A DNA stretch of 64,000 bases from Proteobacteria bacterium DTSAM18 (lineage in GTDB: Bacteria; Myxococcota_A; UBA796; GCA-2862545): contig JARACJ010000002.1 of NCBI GenBank assembly GCA_028767165.1, positions 62,001 to 126,000 of the forward strand. Direction: 5' to 3'. This document shows, piece by piece, positions 8,857 to 18,128 of this stretch. Position 1 is the stretch's first letter, and every line of letters starts with the position of its first letter. Both the position numbers and the translations under genes were made by a program. The notes under the pieces were generated by a model. It had not been told where the DNA came from. It ran no database searches and saw only the letters and a list, made by a program, of their open reading frames with translations.

Positions 8857-9189
8857 GTGACCCCTAACACCCGACGTTCGGCACTGAGCGCCACGATCAT
8901 GTTGTGCTGTGGCCTCTTCCAGACCGCCCACGCCGAAGAACCCGCGCTTCGCTGCCGCCTTTTCGAGGCCCCCCTCGAAACCTCCATGGTCTTCGACACC
9001 TCCGACGCCAACAGCCAGGTCGGCCAGTGGGTCAAGGATCAGGCCAGCCGAGGCTGGCAGGTGCACTCCGTGCAGTTCTCGATAGGCCAGAAGCCCACCG
9101 GCTACCCCGTCGCCTACCGGCAGCTGTGCCTGGTGAAGAAGGTCACCATGACCGCCGACGACACGCCGACCGAACAGCCGGAAGACTGA
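8857..9189 (+). CDS. Small secreted protein
   Basis: 110 residues with an N-terminal signal (SALSATIMLCCGLFQTAHAEE, cleavage predicted after AHA). The mature part is ~84 residues with two Cys (ALRCRLF, RQLCLVKK) that could form one disulfide, and a disordered Thr/Glu-rich tail (DDTPTEQPED). WVKDQASRGWQVHSVQF resembles the DUF4177-like pattern in which a Trp-containing strand follows a helix, but this is weak. It is probably periplasmic. Role unknown. Confidence 0.65.
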   Translation: MTPNTRRSALSATIMLCCGLFQTAHAEEPALRCRLFEAPLETSMVFDTSDANSQVGQWVKDQASRGWQVHSVQFSIGQKPTGYPVAYRQLCLVKKVTMTADDTPTEQPED

Positions 9190-9192
9190 GCC

Positions 9193-10425
9193 CTACAGCT
9201 TTCCGGCGTTCACGAGCGCCCGCATGCGGCGGGCCTTGGCGCCGTCCCGGGTCTCCATGACGCGGGCCGTCTCCGTGGCCACGTCCGAGACCGACGGTGG
9301 CCCACCGTTCGAACCCGTGCACGCGATCTCCACCTGCAGCTGGTCGGACACCTTCACGTACTCGCCGTCCTTCCCGCTGCGCCACTGGATGGGCACGCCG
9401 GAGACCTCGCCCGCCTGATGCAGCAGGTACGCCTGGCCACAGGGGCCTCGCTCCTTGAGGCCCCACAGGGCGGCCCAGTGACCCCAGCCCCGTCCCTCGA
9501 TGAGGGCGGAGAGTGCATCCCGCCGGTCCTCGAGCCGAGGCAGATCGTCGAAGTAGGTCTCCCACGCCGCGAGCTGGTCGATCGCCCACTCCTCCTCCTT
9601 GGTGCCACCGCCATGGGAAGCGGCCATCCATCGACCATCGTCTCCCACGAGCGGAAGCGGCGGCGGCGGCGTCTCGTCCTCCAGGGTCTCGTACCAGGCC
9701 GACATCGCCATGGCGCAGCGGGGATCCGCCGCCACCTGACACGCCTCGATGATCTCGTCCTGTCGCTTCAAGGGGGCCACACGGACGATCCGGGTTCCCA
9801 TGGACCATGGCTCCGAATAGGCCATCAGCGCGGCGTTGCTGGAGAGCTCCTCGCTCAGGTACTCCAGCAGCGGAACGTTCAACGGGATGAACCCCTCTCC
9901 CATCCGACCGAGGAAGCCGACCTCGTCTTCCATCTCGACGAGACCCAGCCGCCAGCCGATCCCCACGACATCGGCCTGCCACAGCGGATGCACCCAGGGG
10001 GCCCCCTCCAGGACGGCCTGCTCGTTGATGAGGTCCATGAGCGGGCCCTGGAGCTGGGCGTTCCAGATGCGCCACCAGGCGGACGATGACACGGGACGGT
10101 CGTGACTGGCCATCCACCAGGCGGCCCGCAGCGTGCGACGGGTGGCAGGCGCGGATGCCGTGAGCTCTTCTCGCAGGCTCCGCTGCAGCACGGGCCCCAC
10201 GTGCCGCCCGGACGTACGCCACCAGTCGGGGTCACAGGGAACATCGGCATCGTGGTACCAGATCCGCGCGGTCAGCACGGGCCCGATGTCGCCGCAGCCC
10301 GCCAGCACCGCCCGCTCCTCGTCGGACAACGGAGCTCGTACCCTCGCCTGGAAGGCGAGCCAAGGACCCATCCACCAGATGGCCACGCCGAGGAGCATCG
10401 CGATCAGCGCCCACCACCACTTCAT
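9193..10425 (-). CDS. Membrane-anchored protein of unknown function
   Basis: 410 residues. The first 30 residues form one transmembrane anchor (KWWWALIAMLLGVAIWWMG), and the remainder is a large soluble, probably periplasmic, helical domain rich in Trp and Glu. The chosen ATG lies 10 nt downstream of GGAGG. Longer in-frame starts would run through the DnaA-box region upstream and are unlikely. It ends 4 nt from the convergent small secreted protein gene. No family recognised. Confidence 0.7.
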   Translation of the reverse strand: MKWWWALIAMLLGVAIWWMGPWLAFQARVRAPLSDEERAVLAGCGDIGPVLTARIWYHDADVPCDPDWWRTSGRHVGPVLQRSLREELTASAPATRRTLRAAWWMASHDRPVSSSAWWRIWNAQLQGPLMDLINEQAVLEGAPWVHPLWQADVVGIGWRLGLVEMEDEVGFLGRMGEGFIPLNVPLLEYLSEELSSNAALMAYSEPWSMGTRIVRVAPLKRQDEIIEACQVAADPRCAMAMSAWYETLEDETPPPPLPLVGDDGRWMAASHGGGTKEEEWAIDQLAAWETYFDDLPRLEDRRDALSALIEGRGWGHWAALWGLKERGPCGQAYLLHQAGEVSGVPIQWRSGKDGEYVKVSDQLQVEIACTGSNGGPPSVSDVATETARVMETRDGAKARRMRALVNAGKL

Positions 10426-10780
10426 TCCGACGATCCCTCCGTCATGGGACTCGGTACACGGCCCCTCCACTACAGGCGGCCTTTGCGAGAACCCCCTTGG
10501 TCCATAGCACACGAGAGGCTGTGGATAACTTGTGGATGAACTGGGGACTGGACCCGGGTCCCCCACCCGCTGCCCACTCCCTGCAGAGGGCGGTTTGATC
10601 CCACTTTTTGCTCCCTCGCCACGTTGCCCCCAGGTTCATCCACAGGCTTCCACAACCCCTGTGGACAACTTGGGGAGGACTGTGGACGACGGCCCCACCG
10701 GCGCCCGGTCGTCCCCCAAGAACCACGAAGGGCCCGCCTGCTGAAGCAGACGGGCCCCTTCGGGTATCGACCCGCAGGAC
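10426..10780. other. Intergenic region with DnaA-box cluster (origin candidate)
   Basis: This 355-bp gap has no convincing gene. It holds TGTGGATAA (10520, exact complement of the consensus TTATCCACA), TGTGGATGA (10531), TCATCCACA (10636), TGTGGACAA (10660; its complement TTGTCCACA is the box used in Streptomyces) and TGTGGACGA (10681). A less GC-rich stretch (10594-10616, TTTGATCCCACTTTTTG) lies between the two groups. Five boxes in 170 bp in this GC-rich DNA is much more than chance and fits a replication origin or a DnaA-titrating site. Against the origin reading, the genes to the right (10.8-20.7 kb) all run toward it. Confidence 0.5.
10730..10757 (-). terminator. Rho-independent-type hairpin
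   Basis: GGGCCCG and CGGGCCC arms enclose an inner CTGC/GCAG stem with a TGAA loop and one C/A mismatch. It sits 23 nt beyond the stop of the small lipoprotein gene, so it should end that transcript. No long U-tract is present. Confidence 0.55.
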
Positions 10781-11062
10781 TCACTTCGGTCCGCGTTGCG
10801 GCTCTTCCGTTCCGGTGTCGCCGGTGTCGCCGGTGTCGCTTGTGTCGCCGGAGTCGACGGGCTCACCGGAGTCACCCGGCTCGTCGGTATCGACGGGCTC
10901 GTCGGTGTCGGGCAGCGCCGGGTAGTCCGGAGACAGGGACGGCGGTGCGGTGGTGAGATCCTGGGTGGGCGTGTCGAGCGGCTCGGAGGATCCGAACTCG
11001 AGGTTCGTGCAGCCGGAGGCGAGGCCGAGGGCTGCAAGACCGAGGAAGAAGTGTGTCTTCAT
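10781..11062 (-). CDS. Small lipoprotein with Asp/Thr/Gly-rich tail
   Basis: 93 residues. The signal KTHFFLGLAALGLASGC is a clear lipoprotein leader (lipobox ASGC). Nearly all of the mature part is low-complexity Pro/Asp/Thr/Ser/Gly with DTDEP, SGDTS and repeated DTGDTG. It has no folded domain and looks like a surface spacer or stalk. The same kind of spacer follows the lipid anchor of many other lipoproteins in this window, so this may be a spacer-only member or the remnant of a longer gene. A hairpin terminator follows. Confidence 0.65.
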   Translation of the reverse strand: MKTHFFLGLAALGLASGCTNLEFGSSEPLDTPTQDLTTAPPSLSPDYPALPDTDEPVDTDEPGDSGEPVDSGDTSDTGDTGDTGTEEPQRGPK

Positions 11063-11182
11063 GGGATGGGCGCTCCAGGTGGGGGGACGCGGGTTCAGTA
11101 CAGCGTCCGACGGCCCCGTTATAGCGCATGTGACGTGCACGTGGGTTGAAACGAGGTCAGCGGCCGCCACGTGCAGGTGGTG

Positions 11183-11665
11183 TCACTCTCCGACCACGAT
11201 GTTCACGTAGTCCACGCAGACCGCACCGCCGTCGTCCCACACCTTCATCTCGATCTCGTGCGCTCCCACAGGCAGGATGAACTCGAAGACCTCGCCGACG
11301 GCCATCGTACCGTAGGTATCGGACGACCACATCATCACGAAGTCGCCACCACCGATGCTCTGGGCCACCCCGTTGAAGTCGATCGACGCGCCGGCCTCGA
11401 AGACCAGGCCATCGAAGGGCTCTGCGATGTGGCAGTTGATCCGATCCTCGGCTGGCACGTCCTCGGCCCCACCGGCGGTGTCGAGCGCGGTATCGAGCGC
11501 ATCGAGCTCGTTCGGCGGCGGCACGTTGATGTGGGCGCCCGGCTGCTGGGACACGGCGTCGGAGCCCACACCACCATCGCCGTGGTCGAGGGCGATGTCG
11601 TACCGACACGCACTCCCAAGGAACACCAGAACACCGACCGTGAGTACCTTCTCGATGTAAAGCAT
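11183..11665 (-). CDS. Lipoprotein with C-terminal Ig-like/PKD-like domain
   Basis: 160 residues. MLYIEKVLTVGVLVFLGSAC is a lipoprotein leader, and the ATG is 5 nt from GGAGG. A spacer with DALDTALDTAGG follows. The C-terminal ~80 residues (FDGLVFEAGASIDFNGVAQS ... WSSDTYGTMAVGEVFEF ... PVGAHEIEMKVWDDGGAVCVD) show the strand pattern of extracellular Ig-like/PKD domains, in which a bracketed question of 'excess and order' motifs ends in a GxHxIxxxVxDD strand. It is probably a surface-exposed adhesion or display protein. Confidence 0.7.
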   Translation of the reverse strand: MLYIEKVLTVGVLVFLGSACRYDIALDHGDGGVGSDAVSQQPGAHINVPPPNELDALDTALDTAGGAEDVPAEDRINCHIAEPFDGLVFEAGASIDFNGVAQSIGGGDFVMMWSSDTYGTMAVGEVFEFILPVGAHEIEMKVWDDGGAVCVDYVNIVVGE

Positions 11666-11857
11666 CGGATCCTCCGTGGTCCTGCCGCACCCGCGGTACG
11701 GACCCACATCACTTCCGTAGAATACCGAAGTCGCGAAAAAGTGCCAGCGGATTCTGCGGGATCACCACACGATTGCGGCATATCCGCAGTCGCGCGTTGC
11801 AGATTTTTCGCAGCACCGCTCGCCATGGTGGGTTTTCGCTGCTCGGTCAACTTTCTG

Positions 11858-14800
11858 TTACCGAAAGTTCCTGGCTTGGGAGGGCCACGTACCCTCGTCG
11901 TCGGGACGCCAGACCTCCTCCAGCACCACGCTCAACGCGCCCCCCTGACGCTGCAGCACCCCTTCCACGGCCAGGATGCTCGCGCCCATGATCACGGGTC
12001 GATGCTGGATCCACCGGGACGGCCACACCACCACGTTGACCAGTGCCGTCTCGTCCTCGAGCCCGAGGAACACGACTCCCTTGGCCGTACCGGGTCGCTG
12101 CCGGGAGCTCACCAGTCCCACCAGGCGCACCTTCTGGCCGTCCGGCAGATCGCCGAGGTCGCCGAGGAGGGTGCTCTGCACCCCACGAAGCTCCAGCCGA
12201 CGACGCACCGCCGCGGCGGCGTGATCCGCGACGGACAAGCCGACGGTGCGGTAGGCGCCCTGAAGCGCGGTCATCGGATCCAGGGCGTCGACGGCCAGCT
12301 CCGGCTCCGCCCTGGACACCGCCGCGAACAGGGGCAGGTCGGTCCACATGCCCTGCAGGGTCCACACCGCACGACGGGGATCCGCTTCGAGGGCCCGGAA
12401 CGCACCCGACTCCGCCAGCTTCTCCAGCGTGGTCCGATCCGCGCCCGACCGATGGGCCAGATCGATGAGATCCCGGAAGGGTCGTTCCTCACGGGCCCGA
12501 AGCACCCGATCCACCTGCTCGCGGGACAGCCCCCGGATCAGGCGGATGCCCAGACGCAGCGCCGGCGCGCCCCCGGAACCGGGCTCGAGGGTGCAGTCCC
12601 ACTGGGACGCCAGGATGTCGACCGGTCGGACCTCGACCCCGTGACGCTGGGCATCGGCCACCAACGTACGCGGCGCGTAGAACCCCATCGGCTGGGCGTT
12701 GATCAGCGCCGCACAGAAGGCCGCCGGATGATGGCACTTGAGCCAGCCCGAGGCGTAGACCAGCAGGGCGAAGCTCGCCGCGTGGCTCTCGGGAAAACCG
12801 TACTCACCGAACCCCTTGATCTGCTGCAGGATGGCCTCGGCGTATGCCTCCGGGATGCCCCGGGCCTTCATGCCCTCCACCAGCTTCCCCGCGAGGGGCC
12901 CGAGGGTGCCCCGCTTGCGCCAGGCCCCCATCGCACGACGAAGCGCATCGGCCTCGCCCGCCGTGAAGCCCCCCACCGCGACGGCCATCTGCATGACCTG
13001 CTCCTGGAACAGCGGCACGCCGAGGGTGCGCTCCAGGATGGGCTCCAGCGAAGGATGGGCGTAGGTGACCGGCTCCTCGCCCATGCGACGTCGCAGATAG
13101 GGATGCACCATGCCGCCCTGGATGGGTCCGGGACGCACGATCGCGACCTCGATCACCAGATCGTAGAAGCAGGCCGGCTTGAGCCTCGGCAGCATGGACT
13201 GCTGCGCCCGGCTCTCGATCTGGAACACGCCGATGGTGTCGGCCGCCTGGAACATCCGGTAGACGGCCGGATCCTCCGCCGGCAGGTTGTACAGGGTGAA
13301 GCGTTCCCCACTGAAGCCCTCGATCAGATCGAACGCCTTGCGGATGGCGGTGAGCATGCCGAGGGCCAGCAGATCGACCTTCACGAACCCGAGGGCCTCG
13401 ACGCCGTACTTGTCCCACTGGATGACCGTGCGGCCCGGCATGGTGGCCGGCTCCACGGGCACCAGCTCCACGACGTCCTGCTCCGCGATGACGAAGCCCC
13501 CCACGTGGATCGACAGGTGCCGTGGAAAGCCCCTGAGCTCCCGGGCCATCTCGAGGGTCCAGCGGACCTGCTGCGAGGAGGGGTCGATGCCGTGCGCGGT
13601 GAGGGTCTCCTCGAGATCGGAATACAGGCTCGGCCCGTGATGCCCGATCGCCTTGGCGAGCCGATCGACCTGTTCGACGGACATGCCGAAGACCTTGCCG
13701 ACGTCACGGACGGCGGAGCGGCTCCGGTAGGCGATGATCTCGTTGACCATCGCCGCCCGTTGCCGGCCGTAGCGCTCGTAGACGTACTGCAGCACCTCCT
13801 CGCGCCGCTCGTGCTCGAAGTCGACGTCGATGTCCGGAGGCTCGCCCCGCTCGGCGGAGATGAAGCGCTCGAACAGCAGCGAGGACCGGGCCGGGTTCAC
13901 GGCGGTGATCCCGAGCACGTAGCAGACGGCGGAGTTCGCGGCGGAGCCTCGCCCCTGGCACAGGATGCCCCGCCTGCGCGCGAACGCCACGACGTCGTGG
14001 ACGGTGAGGAAGTACGACGGGAAGTCGAGCTGCTCGATGATGTCGAGCTCACGGTCGATCTGGGCCTGCACCGGCTCGGGCACCCCCTCGGGGTAGCGAC
14101 CCGCCGCACCATCGGAGACCAGCTGCCGCAGCCATCTCATCGCCGTGTAGCCCTCGGGCACGACCTCCCGTGGATAGCGGTAGGCCAGGGCATCGAGGGT
14201 GAAGTGGCACCGATCCGCCACCTCGACGGTTCGTGTGATCGCCTCGGGCCACCGACCGTACCTGGCCTGGAAGGTCTCCGGCTCCAACAGGTATCGCTGG
14301 TCGTTGGGCTGCAGCGCGGTGCCGGCCTCGTCGAGGGTGGTACCGAGCCGGATGCAGGTGAGCACGTCGGCGAGCCGTGCCCGATCGGGTTCGTGGTACA
14401 GCACGTCGTTCGTGGCCAGCAGAGGCCTGTGCAGGGCCTCGGAGAGCTCGAGGGCCCATGACTCGGCCCAGGCGTCCGAAGGCGCCAGGGAGCGCGTCCA
14501 CGCGACCTCCAGGTGGTCTCCGAAGGCGTCGGCCAGCACGCGGCCGTCGACCACGCTCCAGCCCGGCATCAGGATGGCCGTGACGCCCCTGCCACCGAGC
14601 CCCGCCACCTGTTGCAGCGTGGCCGAGGAGAAGCCCTTGTCGTCCTGTGTGCGGGCTGCCGTGAGGAGGCGGCACATCGCGCCCCACCCCTCGGGCGTCT
14701 CCGCCAGCAAGGCCACGGTTCCGTGCCCACCCACGGTGACCGTGGCGCCACAGATGAGCTTGAGCCCGAGCTCCTCTGCCCTGCGATGGGCCTGGACGAG

Positions 14801-14938
14801 CCCATAGACGGCATCGCGATCCGTGATCGCCAGCGCTTCGAGCCCCGCCTCGTGGGCACGCTCGATCAGCTCCTCGGGGTGGGACGCACCGTGGAGCAAC
14901 GAGAAGCAGGACCTGCAGATGAGCTCGGCATAGGACAT
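11858..14938 (-). CDS. dnaE2: Error-prone DNA polymerase III alpha, DnaE2 (ImuC)
   Basis: 1026 residues, the typical DnaE2 length and shorter than DnaE1. The N-terminal PHP domain has lost its metal-binding His (ICRSCFSLLHGASHPEEL in place of an HxH motif). The polymerase core has GRGSAANSAVCYVLGIT and the catalytic acidic motif PPDIDVDFEHERREE. Tandem HhH (GFGEYGFPESHAASFALLVY) and a C-terminal OB fold (RLVGLVSSRQRPGTAKGVVF) follow. DnaE2 performs mutagenic translesion synthesis during the SOS response, usually with ImuA/ImuB, which are not nearby. No ribosome site is evident. A LexA-type box ends 6 nt before the ATG, so the message is probably nearly leaderless and SOS-controlled. Confidence 0.95.
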   Translation of the reverse strand: MSYAELICRSCFSLLHGASHPEELIERAHEAGLEALAITDRDAVYGLVQAHRRAEELGLKLICGATVTVGGHGTVALLAETPEGWGAMCRLLTAARTQDDKGFSSATLQQVAGLGGRGVTAILMPGWSVVDGRVLADAFGDHLEVAWTRSLAPSDAWAESWALELSEALHRPLLATNDVLYHEPDRARLADVLTCIRLGTTLDEAGTALQPNDQRYLLEPETFQARYGRWPEAITRTVEVADRCHFTLDALAYRYPREVVPEGYTAMRWLRQLVSDGAAGRYPEGVPEPVQAQIDRELDIIEQLDFPSYFLTVHDVVAFARRRGILCQGRGSAANSAVCYVLGITAVNPARSSLLFERFISAERGEPPDIDVDFEHERREEVLQYVYERYGRQRAAMVNEIIAYRSRSAVRDVGKVFGMSVEQVDRLAKAIGHHGPSLYSDLEETLTAHGIDPSSQQVRWTLEMARELRGFPRHLSIHVGGFVIAEQDVVELVPVEPATMPGRTVIQWDKYGVEALGFVKVDLLALGMLTAIRKAFDLIEGFSGERFTLYNLPAEDPAVYRMFQAADTIGVFQIESRAQQSMLPRLKPACFYDLVIEVAIVRPGPIQGGMVHPYLRRRMGEEPVTYAHPSLEPILERTLGVPLFQEQVMQMAVAVGGFTAGEADALRRAMGAWRKRGTLGPLAGKLVEGMKARGIPEAYAEAILQQIKGFGEYGFPESHAASFALLVYASGWLKCHHPAAFCAALINAQPMGFYAPRTLVADAQRHGVEVRPVDILASQWDCTLEPGSGGAPALRLGIRLIRGLSREQVDRVLRAREERPFRDLIDLAHRSGADRTTLEKLAESGAFRALEADPRRAVWTLQGMWTDLPLFAAVSRAEPELAVDALDPMTALQGAYRTVGLSVADHAAAAVRRRLELRGVQSTLLGDLGDLPDGQKVRLVGLVSSRQRPGTAKGVVFLGLEDETALVNVVVWPSRWIQHRPVIMGASILAVEGVLQRQGGALSVVLEEVWRPDDEGTWPSQARNFR

Positions 14939-14943
14939 GCACT

Positions 14944-14955
14944 GAACATACGTTC
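14944..14955. promoter_or_regulatory. LexA (SOS) box upstream of dnaE2
   Basis: GAACATACGTTC fits the GAAC-N4-GTTC SOS box, with the wider context TGAAC....GTTCA. It lies immediately before the dnaE2 ATG. The only other box of this quality in the window precedes the SplB-like gene at 58 kb, and the two share ATGAACGYATGTTCAGT on the coding strand. Confidence 0.75.
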
Positions 14956-14978
14956 ATGCTTCGCCCATGTCGAGGGCT

Positions 14979-16553
14979 TCAGGTGGGCGAGATCAGGCCC
15001 ACCTTCCACAGCCGCCGCAGGCGCAGGGGAACGATATTCCGCATCGCCTCGTCGATGAGGTCGGCGTCGTCGGAGGCCTCTCCGTCGACCCGGACGGTCA
15101 GGGCCCCCTCCTTCACCTTCTGCACCAGTGCGTGGTGCAGCTCGCTCGCCCCTCGGCTGCCATCGAGCAGCCTCAGCAGCTCCCGCTCGAACCGCGACAG
15201 CTGCACCACCTGGTGCCGCAGGTTGGTGACGGTGGTGTCTTCTGTGCTGGCCCTGTAGGCCGCGTAGGGGTCCGCCACGGGGTGCTCCGGGAGCGCGTCA
15301 CGACCACACCGCTGCCGCGGCAGGAGGTCCACGACGCCGGCGCCATACGCACGGATGAGGATGGCGCCGAGGTGGGCCGCGTCGTCGTCCCCAGCCGTGC
15401 CTCCCACCATGGCCCGCGCCTGGGCCACGAGCTGTGGGAAGGCCACCTCACGGGGATGGACGTCGCGCAGCCAGGACAGCGCCGCCTTGGCCAGCGGGGA
15501 GGTGACGGTGACCTGTCCGTCGTCCGTGGATGCCTCGAACACCGCGGCGGTCCGATCGTCCCACGACACGTCCACGTCGTCCTTGGGGCCGCTGTTCGAG
15601 ATCACCCACAGGTCTCGCAGGTCGGCATCGGAGAGCTCCCGCTTCAGCGACACCTCCCCATGGCACAACAGCGACCGCCGGAACGCCGTGCCCCGCACCA
15701 GATCCATGTACTGTTCGAGCCGGACGAGATCCGGCGCCACCCGATCGAGTGTGGCGCGCACCGGCTCCGGAAGGTTGGTGGGCATCATGTCGCCGAAGCA
15801 GGCATCCCCCAGGTACTGCAGCCCTTCCGCCTGCGCCTCCGACACGAAGTCCCCGAACAGGAGCGGCCGGTTCGTCTCCGCGAGGAAGTCGTGGAAGAAG
15901 TACGCGTCGGAGAACGTGTCCATCATGCCCACCGCACGCTTCATGGCCGCTCCGTAGGCGCTCTGATCCGGGGACAGGTGCGTGGAGAGGAACCTGACGA
16001 GGGCCTGTCCCTGCTGGACCTTCTCCATGGGGTCGGTGAACTGCTGGGCGTGGACCTGCATCACGGTGCGGGTGATGCCGTGCAGGTGCCAGCCGGGCAG
16101 CGTGTTGTAGGAGACATAGGCGATGCCCTCGGGGGCCAGCAGCCGCCTGCACGCGGCCATGAGCGCCTGGGCGACCTCCACCGGCACCCAGCTGTACACG
16201 CCGTGGGCGATGATGTAGTCGAAGGAGCCTTCGGGCAGGTCGAGCGCGGCGATGTCACCGACCTCCAGGTCGATGTTGCGCAGTCCGAGCGTCTGGACGT
16301 GGCGCTGCCCCAGCTCGATCGCCCGTCGCGACAGATCGATGCCCACGAAGCGGGCCTCGGGCAGTCGACTGGCCATCGGGATGAGGTGACCGCCCTCTCC
16401 GCAGCCGAGCTCGAGCACACGGGCGGTGGCCACGGCCGCCGGTTTCATGCCGAACAGGGTCCCGAGCACGGCCAGGCGATCGGGATGGGCGTAGGCGTAG
16501 GCCTTGGAAGGGTAGTGGACCACGTCGTAGGACGTGACCGCCTGCTCGGTCAT
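14979..16553 (-). CDS. SAM-dependent methyltransferase with regulatory domain, protein-lysine methyltransferase-like
   Basis: 524 residues. Residues ~10-200 are a class I methyltransferase: SYDVVHYPSKAYAYAHPDRL, motif I VLELGCGEGGHL, FVGIDLSRRAIELG and DYIIAHGVYSWVP. A methyltransferase regulatory domain follows (FFHDFLAETNRPLLFGDFV, then AEGLQYLGDA), and the C-terminal ~150 residues form a winged-helix-like region. This layout matches rickettsial/myxobacterial outer-membrane-protein lysine methyltransferases (PKMT family), so protein-lysine methylation is a fair prediction, but the substrate is unknown. It is a soluble protein placed upstream of dnaE2, which has its own LexA box, so the two are probably not coregulated. 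Confidence 0.82.
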   Translation of the reverse strand: MTEQAVTSYDVVHYPSKAYAYAHPDRLAVLGTLFGMKPAAVATARVLELGCGEGGHLIPMASRLPEARFVGIDLSRRAIELGQRHVQTLGLRNIDLEVGDIAALDLPEGSFDYIIAHGVYSWVPVEVAQALMAACRRLLAPEGIAYVSYNTLPGWHLHGITRTVMQVHAQQFTDPMEKVQQGQALVRFLSTHLSPDQSAYGAAMKRAVGMMDTFSDAYFFHDFLAETNRPLLFGDFVSEAQAEGLQYLGDACFGDMMPTNLPEPVRATLDRVAPDLVRLEQYMDLVRGTAFRRSLLCHGEVSLKRELSDADLRDLWVISNSGPKDDVDVSWDDRTAAVFEASTDDGQVTVTSPLAKAALSWLRDVHPREVAFPQLVAQARAMVGGTAGDDDAAHLGAILIRAYGAGVVDLLPRQRCGRDALPEHPVADPYAAYRASTEDTTVTNLRHQVVQLSRFERELLRLLDGSRGASELHHALVQKVKEGALTVRVDGEASDDADLIDEAMRNIVPLRLRRLWKVGLISPT

Positions 16554-16623
16554 GGGGGCTCCCGGGATGGCGTCACCGGCAGGATTCCACAGCGTCCGGT
16601 GCAGGACAACCACCCCAAGAACA

Positions 16624-16653
16624 CGTCATCCCGGCGCAAGGGCCGGGATGACG
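16624..16653. terminator. Perfect 12-bp hairpin (repeat-like)
   Basis: CGTCATCCCGGC and its exact complement flank the 6-nt loop GCAAGG. It lies 19 nt beyond the stop of the following minus-strand lipoprotein gene, so it could terminate that message. The sequence type (GTCATCCCGGC...) is a dispersed intergenic palindrome in many genomes, so it may instead be a repeat copy. Confidence 0.55.
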
Positions 16654-16672
16654 GAGAAACCAGAAGCGGGAA

Positions 16673-18007
16673 TCACTCGGGCGCGATGCCGGTGTCTTCG
16701 TCGCCACACAGGATCGTGTTGTTCTCCTCGAGCTTGATCTCGGGGAGGAACTCCATGGTCCAGGTGTCCTTCTTCAGGTTGGGAATCTCGAAGGTTCCGC
16801 GGGCGACCACGACCAGGGGGGCGCTGAGACCCTCGAGGATGATGTTGAAGCGACCGGTGAGGGTCTCGCCCGTCTCGAAGGCCGGATCGCCGTCGAAGAC
16901 GACCCAGTTGTAGTGCAGGCCCATCCAGCCCTTCATGCCTTCGCGGGTGCGGAAGCGGGGATCGAAGGGACGGCCCTCGGGCTCGCGCCACAGGTTGTTG
17001 GACAGGAACGGCGTGGTGGCGGAGTTGCCGGTGACACCGAACTCGTCACCCGGGGGCAGACCGAGGATCTCCCAGTCGGCTGCCACGAGCGCGGCATCCT
17101 CGGAAGCCTGTGCGATCATGAGATCCGTCGGGACGTAGCGCTCGGACTGGGCGACGTCGAAGTAGACGTTGGGGAAGTAGGGGTCGCCGTTGCAGGCGCC
17201 GCCGAGGTTGTTGTCGCCGCAGACCTCGGACTCGTACTCGATGGCGGCAACGCTCGGGATGGCATCGCGGGCCACCTTGCGCATGTAGCGGGGGTCGCCG
17301 AAGTCGATGCTGCGCATGCCGAGGCGATCATTGCCCAGCTCGCCGCCGGCGTAGCCTGCGCCCCACTGCTGGGGGTAGAACCACTGGCGGTACTCCGCGG
17401 AGATCTGCGTGGCGTTGGCGGTGAGCAGGAACAGGCGGGCGTTCTCGCCCAGCGCGTCGCTCCAGCCCTGGAGCCAGTTGCCGTCGACGTCCACGAGCTC
17501 GGCGGTGCCATCTTCGTTGCCGACACACTGGACGGGCTGGAAGTTGGGATCCACCACCATGCCGAAGCGGAAGTTCTCGCCGCCGTTGAGCTCCTGGTGG
17601 AAGTACAGCTGCACATCACCCTCGGAGGTGATGATGGCCTCGCCACGCCAGGGGGTGAGCTCGTCGCCGAAGACGATGTAGCCATCCTCATCTGCCCAGT
17701 ACTCGTAGTCGAGCGGCCAGTCGTCGTTGGAGACGACGGAGCCGTCCTCGCGCTGATCACCAGGGCAGACCGGGATGCGGTTGTCGAGACGCAGCCGCTC
17801 GTTGTCTTCCGGAGAGACGGCGTTGTCGAAGTTGCGACAGTCGATGCTGTAGGACACCGGGAAGTCGGCGTAGTCGATGTTGTCGCGACGAACGGTCAGC
17901 GAGCCGGTGGTAGGCAGGAAGGCCTGGTAGTCACCGGTGATGATTTGAGCGTTCTGCGGCCCACACGCGGAAAGCGCGAGAGCAACCAAGGCGAGAGAGC
18001 GGTACAT
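16673..18007 (-). CDS. Large acidic lipoprotein of unknown function
   Basis: 444 residues. MYRSLALVALALSAC is a lipoprotein leader, and the ATG follows GGAGTAGGA. The mature protein is acidic and beta-rich with several Cys (ACGPQ, IDCRN, VCPGD, VQCVGN, EVCGDN, GGACNGD, ILCGDED) and segments such as DGDPAFETGETLTGRFNIIL. The C-terminus EDTGIAPE resembles the Asp/Thr/Gly spacers elsewhere. It is not recognised. The bias toward aspartate and the lower Ala content set it apart from the hydrophobic lipoproteins nearby. It may be cotranscribed with the FG-GAP lipoprotein upstream. Confidence 0.72.
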   Translation of the reverse strand: MYRSLALVALALSACGPQNAQIITGDYQAFLPTTGSLTVRRDNIDYADFPVSYSIDCRNFDNAVSPEDNERLRLDNRIPVCPGDQREDGSVVSNDDWPLDYEYWADEDGYIVFGDELTPWRGEAIITSEGDVQLYFHQELNGGENFRFGMVVDPNFQPVQCVGNEDGTAELVDVDGNWLQGWSDALGENARLFLLTANATQISAEYRQWFYPQQWGAGYAGGELGNDRLGMRSIDFGDPRYMRKVARDAIPSVAAIEYESEVCGDNNLGGACNGDPYFPNVYFDVAQSERYVPTDLMIAQASEDAALVAADWEILGLPPGDEFGVTGNSATTPFLSNNLWREPEGRPFDPRFRTREGMKGWMGLHYNWVVFDGDPAFETGETLTGRFNIILEGLSAPLVVVARGTFEIPNLKKDTWTMEFLPEIKLEENNTILCGDEDTGIAPE

Positions 18008-18128
18008 TCCTACTCCAAAACTGGGCAGTACCAACCACCAGACAGCCCTGTATAGGGGGTGGATGGCCATCGCGTCAACACACGGCACCCCGGCGAAGGG
18101 AGTCGCGTTGCCATTGCGGCAGATCTAG

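Noticed and set aside
11171-14461. Long open frame on the plus strand opposite dnaE2 (about 1100 codons)
   Set aside because: It is a shadow of GC-rich codon use. The minus strand encodes an unmistakable DnaE2, and the antisense product is His/Arg/Gly-rich without any domain.
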